Source: Rhizobiaceae bacterium | GTDB lineage: Bacteria; Pseudomonadota; Alphaproteobacteria; Rhizobiales; Rhizobiaceae | Direction of reading: 5' to 3' | Length of the DNA stretch: 64,000 nucleotides | NCBI GenBank assembly: GCA_028279875.1 | Contig: JANQMU010000018.1 | Coordinates: 1 to 64,000, forward strand | Shown: positions 1 to 9,734 of the stretch, piece by piece | How positions within the stretch are numbered: position 1 is the stretch's first letter | Layout: every line of letters starts with the position of its first letter | The notes under the pieces: generated by a model | Seen by the model: only the letters and a program-made list of their open reading frames with translations | Databases searched by the model: none | Told to the model about the DNA's origin: nothing | Program-made: the position numbers and the translations under genes

Positions 1-543
1 AATCGCATTTGCCCCGAAATCGGGCGAGCACGATGTCCAGACGGCGCCGATGCTCAACGTGGCGAGCAGCGCAACCAGGGCGTCGGTATCGTTCGGCAAC
101 AGGCCGGCGACCCGGTCGCCCGGTCCCACTCCGGCGTCCCGCAGGCCCGCGGCGACCCGAGCCACGCGCCCTGACAGTTCTCCACGGGATGTTTGTGCAA
201 GATGACCGGACTCGTCACTGGCGATGACGGCCGTTCGGCCTGCCTCACCGGCCAGGAGGTTTTCAGCAAGGTTGATCCGCGCCTGCGGAAAAAACCGGGC
301 GCCGGTCATCCAGGCCTGTCCCCCCGGAACAAAGGCCGTGTCGCCCTTTTCGCCCGAAAGCCCGCAAAAATCCCACAGTGCCGACCAGAATGCGCCGGGC
401 TCACTGATCGACCACCGGTGCAGGTCGTCATAGTTTTCAGGATCAAAACCGAACCGTTCCGCGAATCTCCACAATGCGCATTGGCGCATGCCGCCCGGTT
501 CAGGGGACCATAAAATATCCTTGGAATCCGATGCAGCATCCAT
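1..543 (-). CDS. Acetoacetyl-CoA synthetase, N-terminal part (cut by window edge)
   Basis: The minus strand reads without a stop from an ATG at 543 to the window edge, giving 181 residues. They match the start of acetoacetate-CoA ligases: an early ILWSPEP motif, then FWSALWDF, then ARFFPQARINLAENLL, then the first adenylation-domain stretch around VGPGDRVAGLLPN and GAVWTSCSPDFG. The family activates acetoacetate to acetoacetyl-CoA with ATP in the cytoplasm. The start is chosen because AAGGA lies 10 nt upstream and the ILWSPEP segment follows directly. It is divergent from the importer operon that begins at 724. The AMP-binding and lid domains lie outside the window, so activity cannot be judged. 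A second, degenerate copy lies at 9735-11333. Confidence 0.88.
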   Translation of the reverse strand, partial: MDAASDSKDILWSPEPGGMRQCALWRFAERFGFDPENYDDLHRWSISEPGAFWSALWDFCGLSGEKGDTAFVPGGQAWMTGARFFPQARINLAENLLAGEAGRTAVIASDESGHLAQTSRGELSGRVARVAAGLRDAGVGPGDRVAGLLPNDTDALVALLATLSIGAVWTSCSPDFGANAI

Positions 544-571
544 GGAACCACGATCCTTTTGCCCGATCCGT

Positions 572-590
572 TATTGACACGGGGTCAATA
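572..590. promoter_or_regulatory. Perfect inverted repeat, candidate operator
   Basis: TATTGAC and GTCAATA are perfect 7-bp arms around a 5-bp spacer (ACGGG). The dyad lies 29 bp from the acetoacetyl-CoA synthetase start and 25 bp from the TetR-type dyad at 615. It contains a TTGACA box (574-579) that could act as a -35 element towards the importer operon, with a weak -10-like TATCGA at 598-603. The binding protein is unknown. Confidence 0.45.
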
Positions 591-614
591 TCTGCCGTAT
601 CGATAAGGTGCTCT

Positions 615-632
615 GTACCGATCGGTCGGTAC
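615..632. promoter_or_regulatory. TetR-type operator copy 1 (before the importer operon)
   Basis: GTACCGA and TCGGTAC form perfect 7-bp arms around TCGG. The right-hand ten bases CGGTCGGTAC recur exactly at 9708-9717, beside the tetR gene, and at 11852-11861. The site lies 91 bp before the GTG of the binding-protein gene. Short GC-rich dyads of this kind are typical of TetR-family operators. Assignment to the TetR encoded at 8999-9601 is an inference from the shared sequence. Confidence 0.7.
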
Positions 633-723
633 TCTGGAAGCCTGGATTAATGGATATACCCGGCAAGCGTCAAGACAGGCCGGTATATTTCCTGATCCGG
701 CCAGCTCAGTTGGGAGGAAAGAC

Positions 724-1809
724 GTGTCATTCGTAAAACGAACTAGAAATATCCTGTTGGCAGCCGCAACCGGTGTCGTGATGGCGACCGGTTCCCTGGC
801 GGACACTGTTCCGCTGAAAGTCTCGGCGAGTGCGCCGACGCAGGTGCCGGACAAATTCAAAAACGGTGAGGCCCGCATTGCGGTCGTCAGGCAGTTGAAT
901 GTCGGCGACGTTTATCAGGCCTGGATCGCCGGTGTTGAAGAAGAGGCCAAGAAACTTGGCGTCAAGGTCGACATCTACAATGCCGATGGCGACAACGCCA
1001 AACAGGCCCTGCAACTGCAGCAGGCGGTGGCGACGGAGCCGGATGCCATTTTGATCGGCTGGGGTTTCGGCGACAGTCTCAAGGCCGGGCTTGATGCCGC
1101 CTGCGCGGCGGGCATTCCGGTCGTCACCAGCAACGCCTCCGTTCCCGTTTCGGACTGCGTCACCAATGTCAACCAGTCGGACAAGCTGATGATGAAGGGC
1201 ATTGTCGACAAGTTTTCGGCAGATCTCGGCGGAAAGCCAGAGGGCGACGTCATCTATGTCTATGTTGCAGGCTACCTGCCGCTCGATCTGCGCAACGAGA
1301 TCTGGGAGGAGTTCAAGGCGGCCAATCCCGGCATCAACCAGGTCGCGCAAATCGGTGTGGTGAATGCCAACACCGCTTCCCAGACGGCCGACCAGGCCAA
1401 GGCCGCGCTGACGGCGAACCCGAATACGATTGCCATCATCGCGCCCTATGACGAGTTCACCAAGGGCGCCACTTTGGCCATTGAGGAACTCGGCATGCAG
1501 GACAAGGTCAAGGCCTATGGCATGGACATTTCGACTGCCGATATCGCCGTGATGACGGCCGAAAACAGCCCCTGGGTCGCGACATCCACCACGGACATGC
1601 AGAATTTCGGCCGCGTGTCCCTTCGCGTGACCGCCGGTGAAGTCACCGATTCCTATGAGGGCAATGATCTGCTGATTCCGCCACTCGTCATCACCCAGGA
1701 CGAATTGCGCGAAAAGGGCGTCAAAAACGTCGAACAGCTGGCAGACAACTTCCCTGGTCTCGCGACGCCCGGGCTGGCGGTCGCACCCTGGATGGAAAGC
1801 TTGCAATAG
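724..1809 (+). CDS. Sugar-type ABC transporter substrate-binding protein
   Basis: This 361-residue protein is a periplasmic binding protein of the ribose/galactose type (Peripla_BP_4 fold). A signal peptide is visible at residues 1-26, with a positive start (SFVKRTR), a hydrophobic core and likely cleavage after GSLA. The body has the family pattern ARIAVVRQLNVGDVYQAW, then EPDAILIGWGFGDSLKAGLDAACAAGIPVV and later IIAPYDEFTKGA. Translation starts at GTG 724 with GGGAGGA just upstream. It is the first gene of the operon and is followed 9 bp later by the ATPase gene. A TetR-type dyad lies in its leader. The ligand cannot be read from sequence. Neighbours suggest a compound later oxidised by an SDR or monooxygenase, possibly not a simple sugar. 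Confidence 0.9.
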   Translation: MSFVKRTRNILLAAATGVVMATGSLADTVPLKVSASAPTQVPDKFKNGEARIAVVRQLNVGDVYQAWIAGVEEEAKKLGVKVDIYNADGDNAKQALQLQQAVATEPDAILIGWGFGDSLKAGLDAACAAGIPVVTSNASVPVSDCVTNVNQSDKLMMKGIVDKFSADLGGKPEGDVIYVYVAGYLPLDLRNEIWEEFKAANPGINQVAQIGVVNANTASQTADQAKAALTANPNTIAIIAPYDEFTKGATLAIEELGMQDKVKAYGMDISTADIAVMTAENSPWVATSTTDMQNFGRVSLRVTAGEVTDSYEGNDLLIPPLVITQDELREKGVKNVEQLADNFPGLATPGLAVAPWMESLQ

Positions 1810-1818
1810 GCGCACGCC

Positions 1819-3392
<1,574 letters not shown>

Positions 3393-3396
<4 letters not shown>

Positions 3397-4448
3397 ATGC
3401 AGAATCCGAGTCGACACTCGAAAAACCGGCGATTGCCGAGCGGGATGGCGAGCGAACCGGCCTATCCACCGGGCAACGGATCAAGGGCCTGGTCTACCGA
3501 TACGGCCTGCTGGCCGTCATGGCGGTGATGATCGTCTATTTCAGCATGGCGCAGCCCTTTTTCCCGACCTTCATCAACGCCATGTTCATCCTGCAGGCGG
3601 CCTCGATCGTCGCCGTGATCGGGCTGGGCTGCACGGTTTCCATGACCGTCGGCGGTTTCGACCTTTCCGTCGGATCTTCCATGAGCCTCGCCGTGATGGC
3701 GAGCGCCGCGACCATGGTCATTTTTGACATGGGTGGGGTCGCGGCCGTCTTCGCAGGAATCGCTGCCGGCCTTGCAGTGGGATTGTTCAACAGTTTCCTG
3801 ATCGTCATTGCGCGAATTCCGGATCTGGTGGCGACCCTTTCGACCCTGTTTCTGATCAACGGCCTGACGCTGATCGGCGTCAACGGGCAGTCGGTCGCCA
3901 AGGGCATGGTCTTCAATGGAGAGCCCACCGAGGGTGAATTCTCTCCGATCTTCCAGTGGCTCGGATCGGGCAAGGTGTTTTCAGTTCCCTCATCCGTCAT
4001 CGTTGCCGGCGCGATTTTCATTCTGGTCGTCGTGCTTTTGAACTTCACCCGCTGGGGCCGCGCATTCTATGCGGTCGGCGGCAATCCGATCGCTGCGGCG
4101 GCGGCGGGCATTCGCGTCGCCCGCTACCGGCTGATCGCCTATCTGATTTCCGGCGGGCTTGCGGCGATCGCCGGCATCATGCTCGCCGCCCGCTCGAACC
4201 GCGGCGATGTCAATGTCGGCGATGCGTTTTTGCTGCAGGCCGTGTCGGCGGCGCTTGTCGGGTACGCGGTGCTCGGCGCCAATCGGCCAAATGCCTTTGG
4301 AACGCTGATCGGCGCGGTGTTCGTCGCCGTGCTGATCAATGGGCTGACCATGTTCAACTTTCCCTATTACGCCCAGAACTTCGTCCAGGGATTGCTGCTC
4401 GTGATCGCCCTTTTGATGTCATACACGCTCGGGCCGAAACGACGATAA
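3393..4448 (+). CDS. Sugar-type ABC transporter permease
   Basis: This 351-residue inner-membrane protein belongs to the BPD_transp_2 permease family (RbsC-like). About ten hydrophobic segments follow a 40-residue charged N-terminus. Family hallmarks are GCTVSMTVGGFDLSVGS, FNSFLIVIARIPDLVATLSTLFLINGLTL, and the cytoplasmic loop GRAFYAVGGNPIAAAAAGIRV. The start ATG overlaps the ATPase stop (ATGA), indicating translational coupling. With the two upstream genes it forms a complete importer. The SDR gene begins 38 bp downstream with its own strong GAGGAGGA ribosome site, so transport and catabolic genes are probably on one transcript. Confidence 0.93.
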
Positions 4449-4486
4449 CGGTCCTGAAAGACAAACTTGTTTGAGGAGGAAACCCC

Positions 4487-5281
4487 ATGAGACTTCCAGT
4501 ACCGGACATCAAGTCGAACCTGTTCGATATCACCGGCAAAACCGTTGCCATCACCGGTGCCGGCCAGGGGATCGGACGCATGTTGTCCCTGGGATTTGCG
4601 GCAGCCGGGGCCAAGGTCGCAATGATCGATCTGAGCGGTGAACTGCTGCAGGAATCCGAAAAGCAACTCGGCGAGGTGTCCAGCGATTTCACCAGCGTCG
4701 TGGCCGATGTTTCCGCCGACGATACGCCGAAAAAAATTGTCGATGCCTGTATCGTTCTCGGCGGGCGGATCGACTGCCTGATCAACAATGCCGGGATCAT
4801 GTCCTATACAGATCCGCGCACCATCACCGATGAAGAGTTCGACCGGATGGTCAACATCAATTTCAAGGCGCCGGTGCGCATCATGCGCGAGGTGCTGCCG
4901 GTGATGGAGGAGCAGAAGAACGGTTCCGTCATCAATATCGGTTCCTCCTGGTCATCGCGCGCATCGGTATTCAACCAGTCGGGCGGCGGCGTTGATTATT
5001 GCGCCCTGAAGGCGGGGCTTCAGGCCTATACGCGCGGTGCGGCGCAGAATCTCGCTGAGCATTTTGTCCGCCTCAACGCGATTGCGCCGGGCGGCGTCGA
5101 TACGCCCATGCACGCGCACCACCGCGATTTCCTGATGGAATATGAGAAATATATTCCACTCGGACGCATGACCGTCGCCGAGGATCTTGTCGGGCCGGCG
5201 ATTTTCCTCGCCTCCGATGCGTCAGGCTACATCACCGGACAGACGCTCCACGTCAATGGCGGCATGATCATGGTCGACTAG
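4487..5281 (+). CDS. SDR-family NAD(P)-dependent oxidoreductase
   Basis: This 264-residue classical short-chain dehydrogenase has the nucleotide-binding motif TGAGQGIG at residues 23-30, NNAGI near 100, a GSSWSS stretch carrying the catalytic serine and YCALK (Tyr and Lys of the YxxxK pair) near 171-175. The C-terminus carries the usual GQTLHVNGG. It likely oxidises an alcohol or polyol in the cytoplasm. Placement directly behind an importer suggests it acts on the imported compound or its first product. Substrate is not predictable. The start has an excellent ribosome site (GGAGGAAACCCC before ATG). Confidence 0.9.
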   Translation: MRLPVPDIKSNLFDITGKTVAITGAGQGIGRMLSLGFAAAGAKVAMIDLSGELLQESEKQLGEVSSDFTSVVADVSADDTPKKIVDACIVLGGRIDCLINNAGIMSYTDPRTITDEEFDRMVNINFKAPVRIMREVLPVMEEQKNGSVINIGSSWSSRASVFNQSGGGVDYCALKAGLQAYTRGAAQNLAEHFVRLNAIAPGGVDTPMHAHHRDFLMEYEKYIPLGRMTVAEDLVGPAIFLASDASGYITGQTLHVNGGMIMVD

Positions 5282-5318
5282 GCTTGCGTAACCGATCCCG
5301 GGCACACGGAGTATCCAG

Positions 5319-6155
5319 ATGTACAGCCGATCTGAAGTCATGGAACGCCTTCGCGGCAAACTTGCCGGCAACCGGCCGATCATCGGCGCCGGCGCAGGGA
5401 CGGGCATCTCGGCGAAATTTGCCGAGCGCGGCGGCGCGGATCTGATCCTTATCTACAATTCGGGCCGTTACCGCATGAACGGATACGGCTCGAATGCGGG
5501 ACTGCTGCCGATCGGCGACGCCAATGCCATTGTCATGGAGATGGGTGAGCGCGACGTGCTGCCGGTGGTCAGGGACACACCCGTCATTGCGGGCGTCAAC
5601 GGCACCGATCCGACCCGGTTGATGCCGGTGTTCCTTGACAGCGTCGTGGCGGCCGGCTTCTCGGGCGTGATCAATTTTCCGTCGCACGGCTTCATCGACG
5701 GCCAATACAGGCAATCGCTCGAGGAGACGGGGTTCGGCTACGACAAGGAAGTCGACATGATCCGCATGGCCCGGGAAAAGGACATCTTCACGCTCGCCTA
5801 TTGCTATGACATCGACGCGGTCGGGGAAATGACCCGGGCAGGCGTCGATGTCGTCGTGGCGCATATGGGGCTGACGACCGGCGGTTCGATCGGCGCAACC
5901 GGTGACTACACGAAATCGCTGGACGATTGCATCGCCTTGACGGGCGAGATGATGAGCCTGGCGCGGTCGATCCGAAGCGACGTTATGGTGCTCACCCATG
6001 GCGGGCCGATCGAAACGCCTGAGCATGCCGACACGGTCATGTCGGCGACCGGTGCCCAGGGCTTTATCGGCGCTTCGACGATGGAGCGATTGCCGACCGA
6101 GATTGCCATTGAACAGACGGTGCGGGGCTTCACCGAGCTTCAATTGAAGAGTTGA
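5319..6155 (+). CDS. Phosphoenolpyruvate hydrolase-like TIM-barrel protein
   Basis: This 278-residue protein matches the PEP_hydrolase/TIM-barrel family (Pfam PF09370). Family-typical stretches are RPIIGAGAGTGISAKFAERGGADLILIYNSGRYRM, GYGSNAGLLPIGDANAIVMEM and, later, AGVDVVVAHMGLTTGGSIGA and VLTHGGPIETPEHAD. The enzymatic role is not well established for most members, and the name derives from limited evidence. It is followed 4 bp later by a Tm-1-like gene. Together they correspond to the two halves of the plant Tm-1 protein, so a joint function is likely. The ribosome site is ACGGAG before ATG 5319. Confidence 0.88.
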   Translation: MYSRSEVMERLRGKLAGNRPIIGAGAGTGISAKFAERGGADLILIYNSGRYRMNGYGSNAGLLPIGDANAIVMEMGERDVLPVVRDTPVIAGVNGTDPTRLMPVFLDSVVAAGFSGVINFPSHGFIDGQYRQSLEETGFGYDKEVDMIRMAREKDIFTLAYCYDIDAVGEMTRAGVDVVVAHMGLTTGGSIGATGDYTKSLDDCIALTGEMMSLARSIRSDVMVLTHGGPIETPEHADTVMSATGAQGFIGASTMERLPTEIAIEQTVRGFTELQLKS

Positions 6156-6159
6156 AGCC

Positions 6160-7395
6160 ATGAGCCGGATCGTCATCGCAGGATCACATGACAGCAAGGC
6201 CGAGCCGTATCGGCTGCTCGTGCACTTGCTCGGCGAGCGCGGAGAAAAGCCGGTTGTCATCGACACGGCGGTCTATCCGAATGACGCGGAGGCGGATTAT
6301 CCGGCCGCCGCCGTTGCGCAGCGCGCCGGCATTGATCACGGTACTATTGCGGACAAAGGCAGGGCCGAGGCGGTCCGCCTGATGGCGACCGGAGCGGCCG
6401 ATATCCTCCGTGAACTGGCCGGTCGCGGCGAGGTCGGCGCCGTGGTCTGCATGGGGGGCTCCAACGCGGCGACCCTGTTCACACATCTCGTCGAAGCTCT
6501 GCCGCTCGGCATACCCAAGATCATCATGGGCACCACGCTGGCCGGCGATGTGCGCCCCATCGTGGCGGCAAGCGATGTTGTGATGATCTATTCGGTCGTC
6601 GATGTGGAGGGCCGCAATGCCATCCTCGACAGGATGATTGAACGGCTTGCCGACACCGCCGTCGCCGTGAAGTCGAACCGCCCGTTCATGCGGCAGGACA
6701 GCACGCGCAAGACCATTGCCATGAGCATGTATGGCGTGACGACGCCCTGTGTTCAGCAGGTCGCCCACCATATCGAAGATGCCGGCATGGAACCGATGGT
6801 GTTCCATGCCAATGGTACCGGCGGCGACACCATCGAGAAATTTGCCGCCCAGACCCTGGTCGACGGCATCGTCGATGCGACGATCGCCGAACTCGGCAAT
6901 GATGTGCTCGGCGGAGCCTTTCCCGCCGGAGATGACCGGTTTTCAGGCGCGGCACGTCACGGCATCCCCCAGGTGATTGCGCCCGGTGCCCTGGACATGA
7001 TCGCCTTCGGCGCCCGCAACACCGTGCCGCCGCGGTACGAGAACCACACGATTATCGCCCACAACGCGCTGGTGACACTGGTCCGCACCACACCCGATGA
7101 ATGCCGCAGTATCGGACGATGTCTCGGCGAGCGCCTGGGCAGGCCGAAAGCGGTGACGACGCTGTGTATTCCGGCCGGTGGGACGTCGATGCTCGACCGG
7201 GATGGTGAGGCTTTCGACGATCCGCTTGCGGTCAAAGCCTTTCAGGCCGGGTTCGAGGAAACTGCCGATGCCGGCATTCGCATCGTGCAATCAGAGGCAA
7301 ACATCAATGACCCGGACTTCGCGGCACTGATGTTTGATGAGCTGCAGCAAAACCTTTCAAGAAACAGTGCGGAACGGGCCGATGAGACCTGCTGA
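6160..7395 (+). CDS. Tm-1-like ATP-binding domain protein (UPF0261)
   Basis: This 411-residue protein belongs to the Tm-1-like/UPF0261 family (Pfam PF06792). Seen here are IVIAGSHDSKAEPYRLLVHLLGERG, GAVVCMGGSNAATLFTHL, PKIIMGTTLAGDVRP and MVFHANGTGGDTIEKFAAQ, which are family-conserved glycine-rich blocks. In tomato Tm-1 this domain binds ATP and is fused to a TIM barrel. Here the TIM barrel is the separate gene just upstream. The start follows the upstream stop by 4 bp, so the pair is probably coupled. In bacteria the pair sits in catabolic operons and the reaction is unknown. Reaction and substrate are therefore left open. Confidence 0.88.
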   Translation: MSRIVIAGSHDSKAEPYRLLVHLLGERGEKPVVIDTAVYPNDAEADYPAAAVAQRAGIDHGTIADKGRAEAVRLMATGAADILRELAGRGEVGAVVCMGGSNAATLFTHLVEALPLGIPKIIMGTTLAGDVRPIVAASDVVMIYSVVDVEGRNAILDRMIERLADTAVAVKSNRPFMRQDSTRKTIAMSMYGVTTPCVQQVAHHIEDAGMEPMVFHANGTGGDTIEKFAAQTLVDGIVDATIAELGNDVLGGAFPAGDDRFSGAARHGIPQVIAPGALDMIAFGARNTVPPRYENHTIIAHNALVTLVRTTPDECRSIGRCLGERLGRPKAVTTLCIPAGGTSMLDRDGEAFDDPLAVKAFQAGFEETADAGIRIVQSEANINDPDFAALMFDELQQNLSRNSAERADETC

Positions 7396-7428
7396 ACGGG
7401 ACGGACCGCAAAACCACTGGAGGAACGG

Positions 7429-8928
7429 ATGACAAAGGGGACGGTCGCAATCATTGGTGCCGGTGTCGGCGGGCTGGTCAGTGCCCGGATGCTGATCGCG
7501 GAAGGATTTGATGTCACCCTGTTCGAGAGCCATGACGATCTCGGCGGTCAGTGGAACTACAAGAACGTCAATTCGGGCGTCTGGCCGACCATGCGCACGA
7601 ATACCGCTGATTTCGCGACAAAGACCTCCGAAATGAAATTCAGGGAGGGCACGAAGATCTTCCCGCGCAACACCGAAGTCCTCGACATGATCAACGATTT
7701 TGTCGATGCGAATGACCTGCGGAAACGCTGCCGTTTCGGGTGCGAGGTGACGGGACTGTCGCGCACCGATGGCGGCTACGACGTTCGATGGAATCACGAC
7801 GGCGAGGAACACAAGCAGGTTTTCGACCGGGCCGTGGTGGCCAAAGGCCGGTTCAACAAGCCGGAGATGCCGGCCATTGACGGTCTTGACGGATTTACCG
7901 GCCGGGGCGGCGTCGTGCATGCGTTCAATTACAAGGACCCACTGAAATTCCGCGACATGAATATTGTCGTGCTCGGCGGCTCGATCTCGTCGATGGAGGT
8001 GGCGTCCGATCAGTCGCTGATGGGCACGGGCAGGGTGTATATGGCGCAGCGGCGCCAGCGCTATGTGATGCCGAAGATGTTCGCCGGGACACCGCTGGAA
8101 TATCTGGCATTTACCCTGGAGGGCGCGGAGGCGATCGGAACGTTGACCGTCGACGAGCTTCTCGCCAACGCCAAGGAATTTCTCGAACTCGAGGGCGGCA
8201 ATCCGGCCCGCTACGGCGCGCCGGCGCCGCATGAGGATATGGCCGAGGCCGGAGTGACCGGCAGCCAGCACTATCTCAATCTGGTCGCCGAGGACCGCAT
8301 CGATGTCAGACCCTGGGTCAGGAAAGTCGAAGGCGATCAGGTCACATTCGAGGATGGCAGCACCGTGCAGGCGGATGCGATCATCATCGGCACGGGCTTC
8401 GCGCTCGATCTTGCCCTGCTGTCAGACGATATCGCAAGCACTGTCAATCTGACCGACCACAGTATCGATCTGGCGGAGTTCACATTTCACCCGGATTTGC
8501 CGGGACTGGCCTTTATCGGACTTTACGCGCAGCTCGGACCCTATCCGGTGGTGCTCGAACAGCAGGCCCGATGGATCGCCTATTGCTGGGGCGGTAAATT
8601 GCCGATGCCGTCCGACGCGGAACTCAGCCAGGGCGTGAAAGACTGCGTCGAGCAGCAGCATCACTTCGGATACCGGGAACAGCATGAAATGGCCCTGCGC
8701 TTCGCGCGGCTGGCAGGCGCGATGCCCGAGGCGGGTGACGATCCGGAACTGGCGGCCATTCTGCCGAAATGCGCGACAACCGGTGAGCTTTACCGCATCA
8801 GTGGGCCGGACGCGTTTCCCTGGGCCGCGGACTATGTGAAACGGCATTTCTGGTCACACGCTCCGATCCCCACACGCCGCGAAATCGGCAGCCGGATCGG
8901 CCGCGATCAGAACGGAAATCCGGTGTGA
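7429..8928 (+). CDS. Flavin-containing monooxygenase
   Basis: This 499-residue protein has an N-terminal FAD motif GAGVGGLVSARML (residues 6-18), an EShDDLGGQWNY stretch as in FMOs, and a second dinucleotide motif VVLGGSISSMEV near residue 182 for NAD(P)H. Before it lies FTGRGGVVHAFNY, a version of the FMO/BVMO fingerprint FxGxxxHxxx(Y/W) with two extra residues between Gly and His. The final Tyr favours the FMO (N/S-oxygenating) type over Baeyer-Villiger enzymes. A third motif, AIIIGTGFALDLALL, is typical of the family. It probably oxygenates a heteroatom of the imported compound. Ribosome site GGAGGAACGG precedes ATG 7429. It is the last gene before the oppositely oriented tetR. Confidence 0.87.
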   Translation: MTKGTVAIIGAGVGGLVSARMLIAEGFDVTLFESHDDLGGQWNYKNVNSGVWPTMRTNTADFATKTSEMKFREGTKIFPRNTEVLDMINDFVDANDLRKRCRFGCEVTGLSRTDGGYDVRWNHDGEEHKQVFDRAVVAKGRFNKPEMPAIDGLDGFTGRGGVVHAFNYKDPLKFRDMNIVVLGGSISSMEVASDQSLMGTGRVYMAQRRQRYVMPKMFAGTPLEYLAFTLEGAEAIGTLTVDELLANAKEFLELEGGNPARYGAPAPHEDMAEAGVTGSQHYLNLVAEDRIDVRPWVRKVEGDQVTFEDGSTVQADAIIIGTGFALDLALLSDDIASTVNLTDHSIDLAEFTFHPDLPGLAFIGLYAQLGPYPVVLEQQARWIAYCWGGKLPMPSDAELSQGVKDCVEQQHHFGYREQHEMALRFARLAGAMPEAGDDPELAAILPKCATTGELYRISGPDAFPWAADYVKRHFWSHAPIPTRREIGSRIGRDQNGNPV

Positions 8929-8998
8929 GCCGATGAGCAGCCCGCCCCCGTTCCAACATCCAGACCGGACGACGCGGAGCCGATCCGTCGCCGTCCCG

Positions 8999-9601
8999 TC
9001 ACGCCGGCCGGTCGACCATCACGGCGGCGAGAACGATGTTGGAAAAGTCCCGGGCGATTTTCTTGCTGCTCAGCCGCCCGCCGACGCGAACCCACAGGAA
9101 GGAGTAGAAATACATGCCGAGCAGGGCCTTGGTCTCGAGACGCGACACATCCCGGCAGTCGCCCGACTGCGCCCCTTCCTCAAAGACCTGCTCCCAGATT
9201 GTCTGATAGTCGCCGTGCAGGCTGAGGACCGTTTCGCGCTTTTCCGCACCCAGCGAATGAACTTCCCGGAAACAGACCGTCATGGCCGCCCGGCTTTGAA
9301 ACATCGTCGCCATGAAGGATTCGGAAAGCGCGTTGATACGGCTGCGCGTGTCCTTTTTGGTTTCCAGGATCCCGTGCCCTGCCGCAATCAGCTGGATGAT
9401 GTAATCCGTCATGATCGAGTAGAGCAGTTCCTCCTTGGAATTGATGTGATAGTAGAGCGCGCCCTTGCCGAGGCCCGCAACTTCGCCAACCTCGCTGATG
9501 CCGACACTGCCGAAACCGCGTTCGGCAAAAAGATCCGCGGCCTTTTGCATGATGTCGCGCTTTGCCTTGGAGATATCTGTGCGCTGGTTTCCGGTCTGCA
9601 T
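8999..9601 (-). CDS. TetR/AcrR-family transcriptional regulator
   Basis: This 200-residue regulator has an N-terminal TetR helix-turn-helix: AKRDIMQKAADLFAERGFGSVGISEVGEVAGLGKGALYYHINSKEELL in residues 12-60. The rest is an all-helical ligand domain with TetR_C-like character. The start at 9601 is chosen because the HTH begins directly after it. Longer reading to 9826 would run through the operator at 9700-9717. It is divergent from the acyl-CoA-synthetase-like gene at 9735. The dyad between them recurs before two more units (615, 11844), so this protein is the likely local repressor. The inducer is probably an acyl-CoA or pathway intermediate, which is only inferred. Confidence 0.92.
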   Translation of the reverse strand: MQTGNQRTDISKAKRDIMQKAADLFAERGFGSVGISEVGEVAGLGKGALYYHINSKEELLYSIMTDYIIQLIAAGHGILETKKDTRSRINALSESFMATMFQSRAAMTVCFREVHSLGAEKRETVLSLHGDYQTIWEQVFEEGAQSGDCRDVSRLETKALLGMYFYSFLWVRVGGRLSSKKIARDFSNIVLAAVMVDRPA

Positions 9602-9699
9602 GGACGGATCGCCTTTTCCTGCTTCCCTGACGCATGCCGGTCTGCTGCGGCAATGAAGCGTTGGGTCAGGCGTGGGTATAGTGCCGGGTGTTCCGTTTT

Positions 9700-9717
9700 G
9701 TCCAGACCGGTCGGTAC
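9700..9717. promoter_or_regulatory. TetR-type operator copy 2 (tetR / synthetase-like intergenic)
   Basis: GTCCAGA and TCGGTAC surround CCGG. The right half CGGTCGGTAC is identical to the sites at 615-632 and 11844-11861. The left arm matches 5 of 7 positions. It lies 18 bp before ATG 9735 and 99 bp before the tetR start, where it could control both divergent promoters, including autoregulation. Confidence 0.68.
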
Positions 9718-9734
9718 AAAATTCGGGTGTTTTC

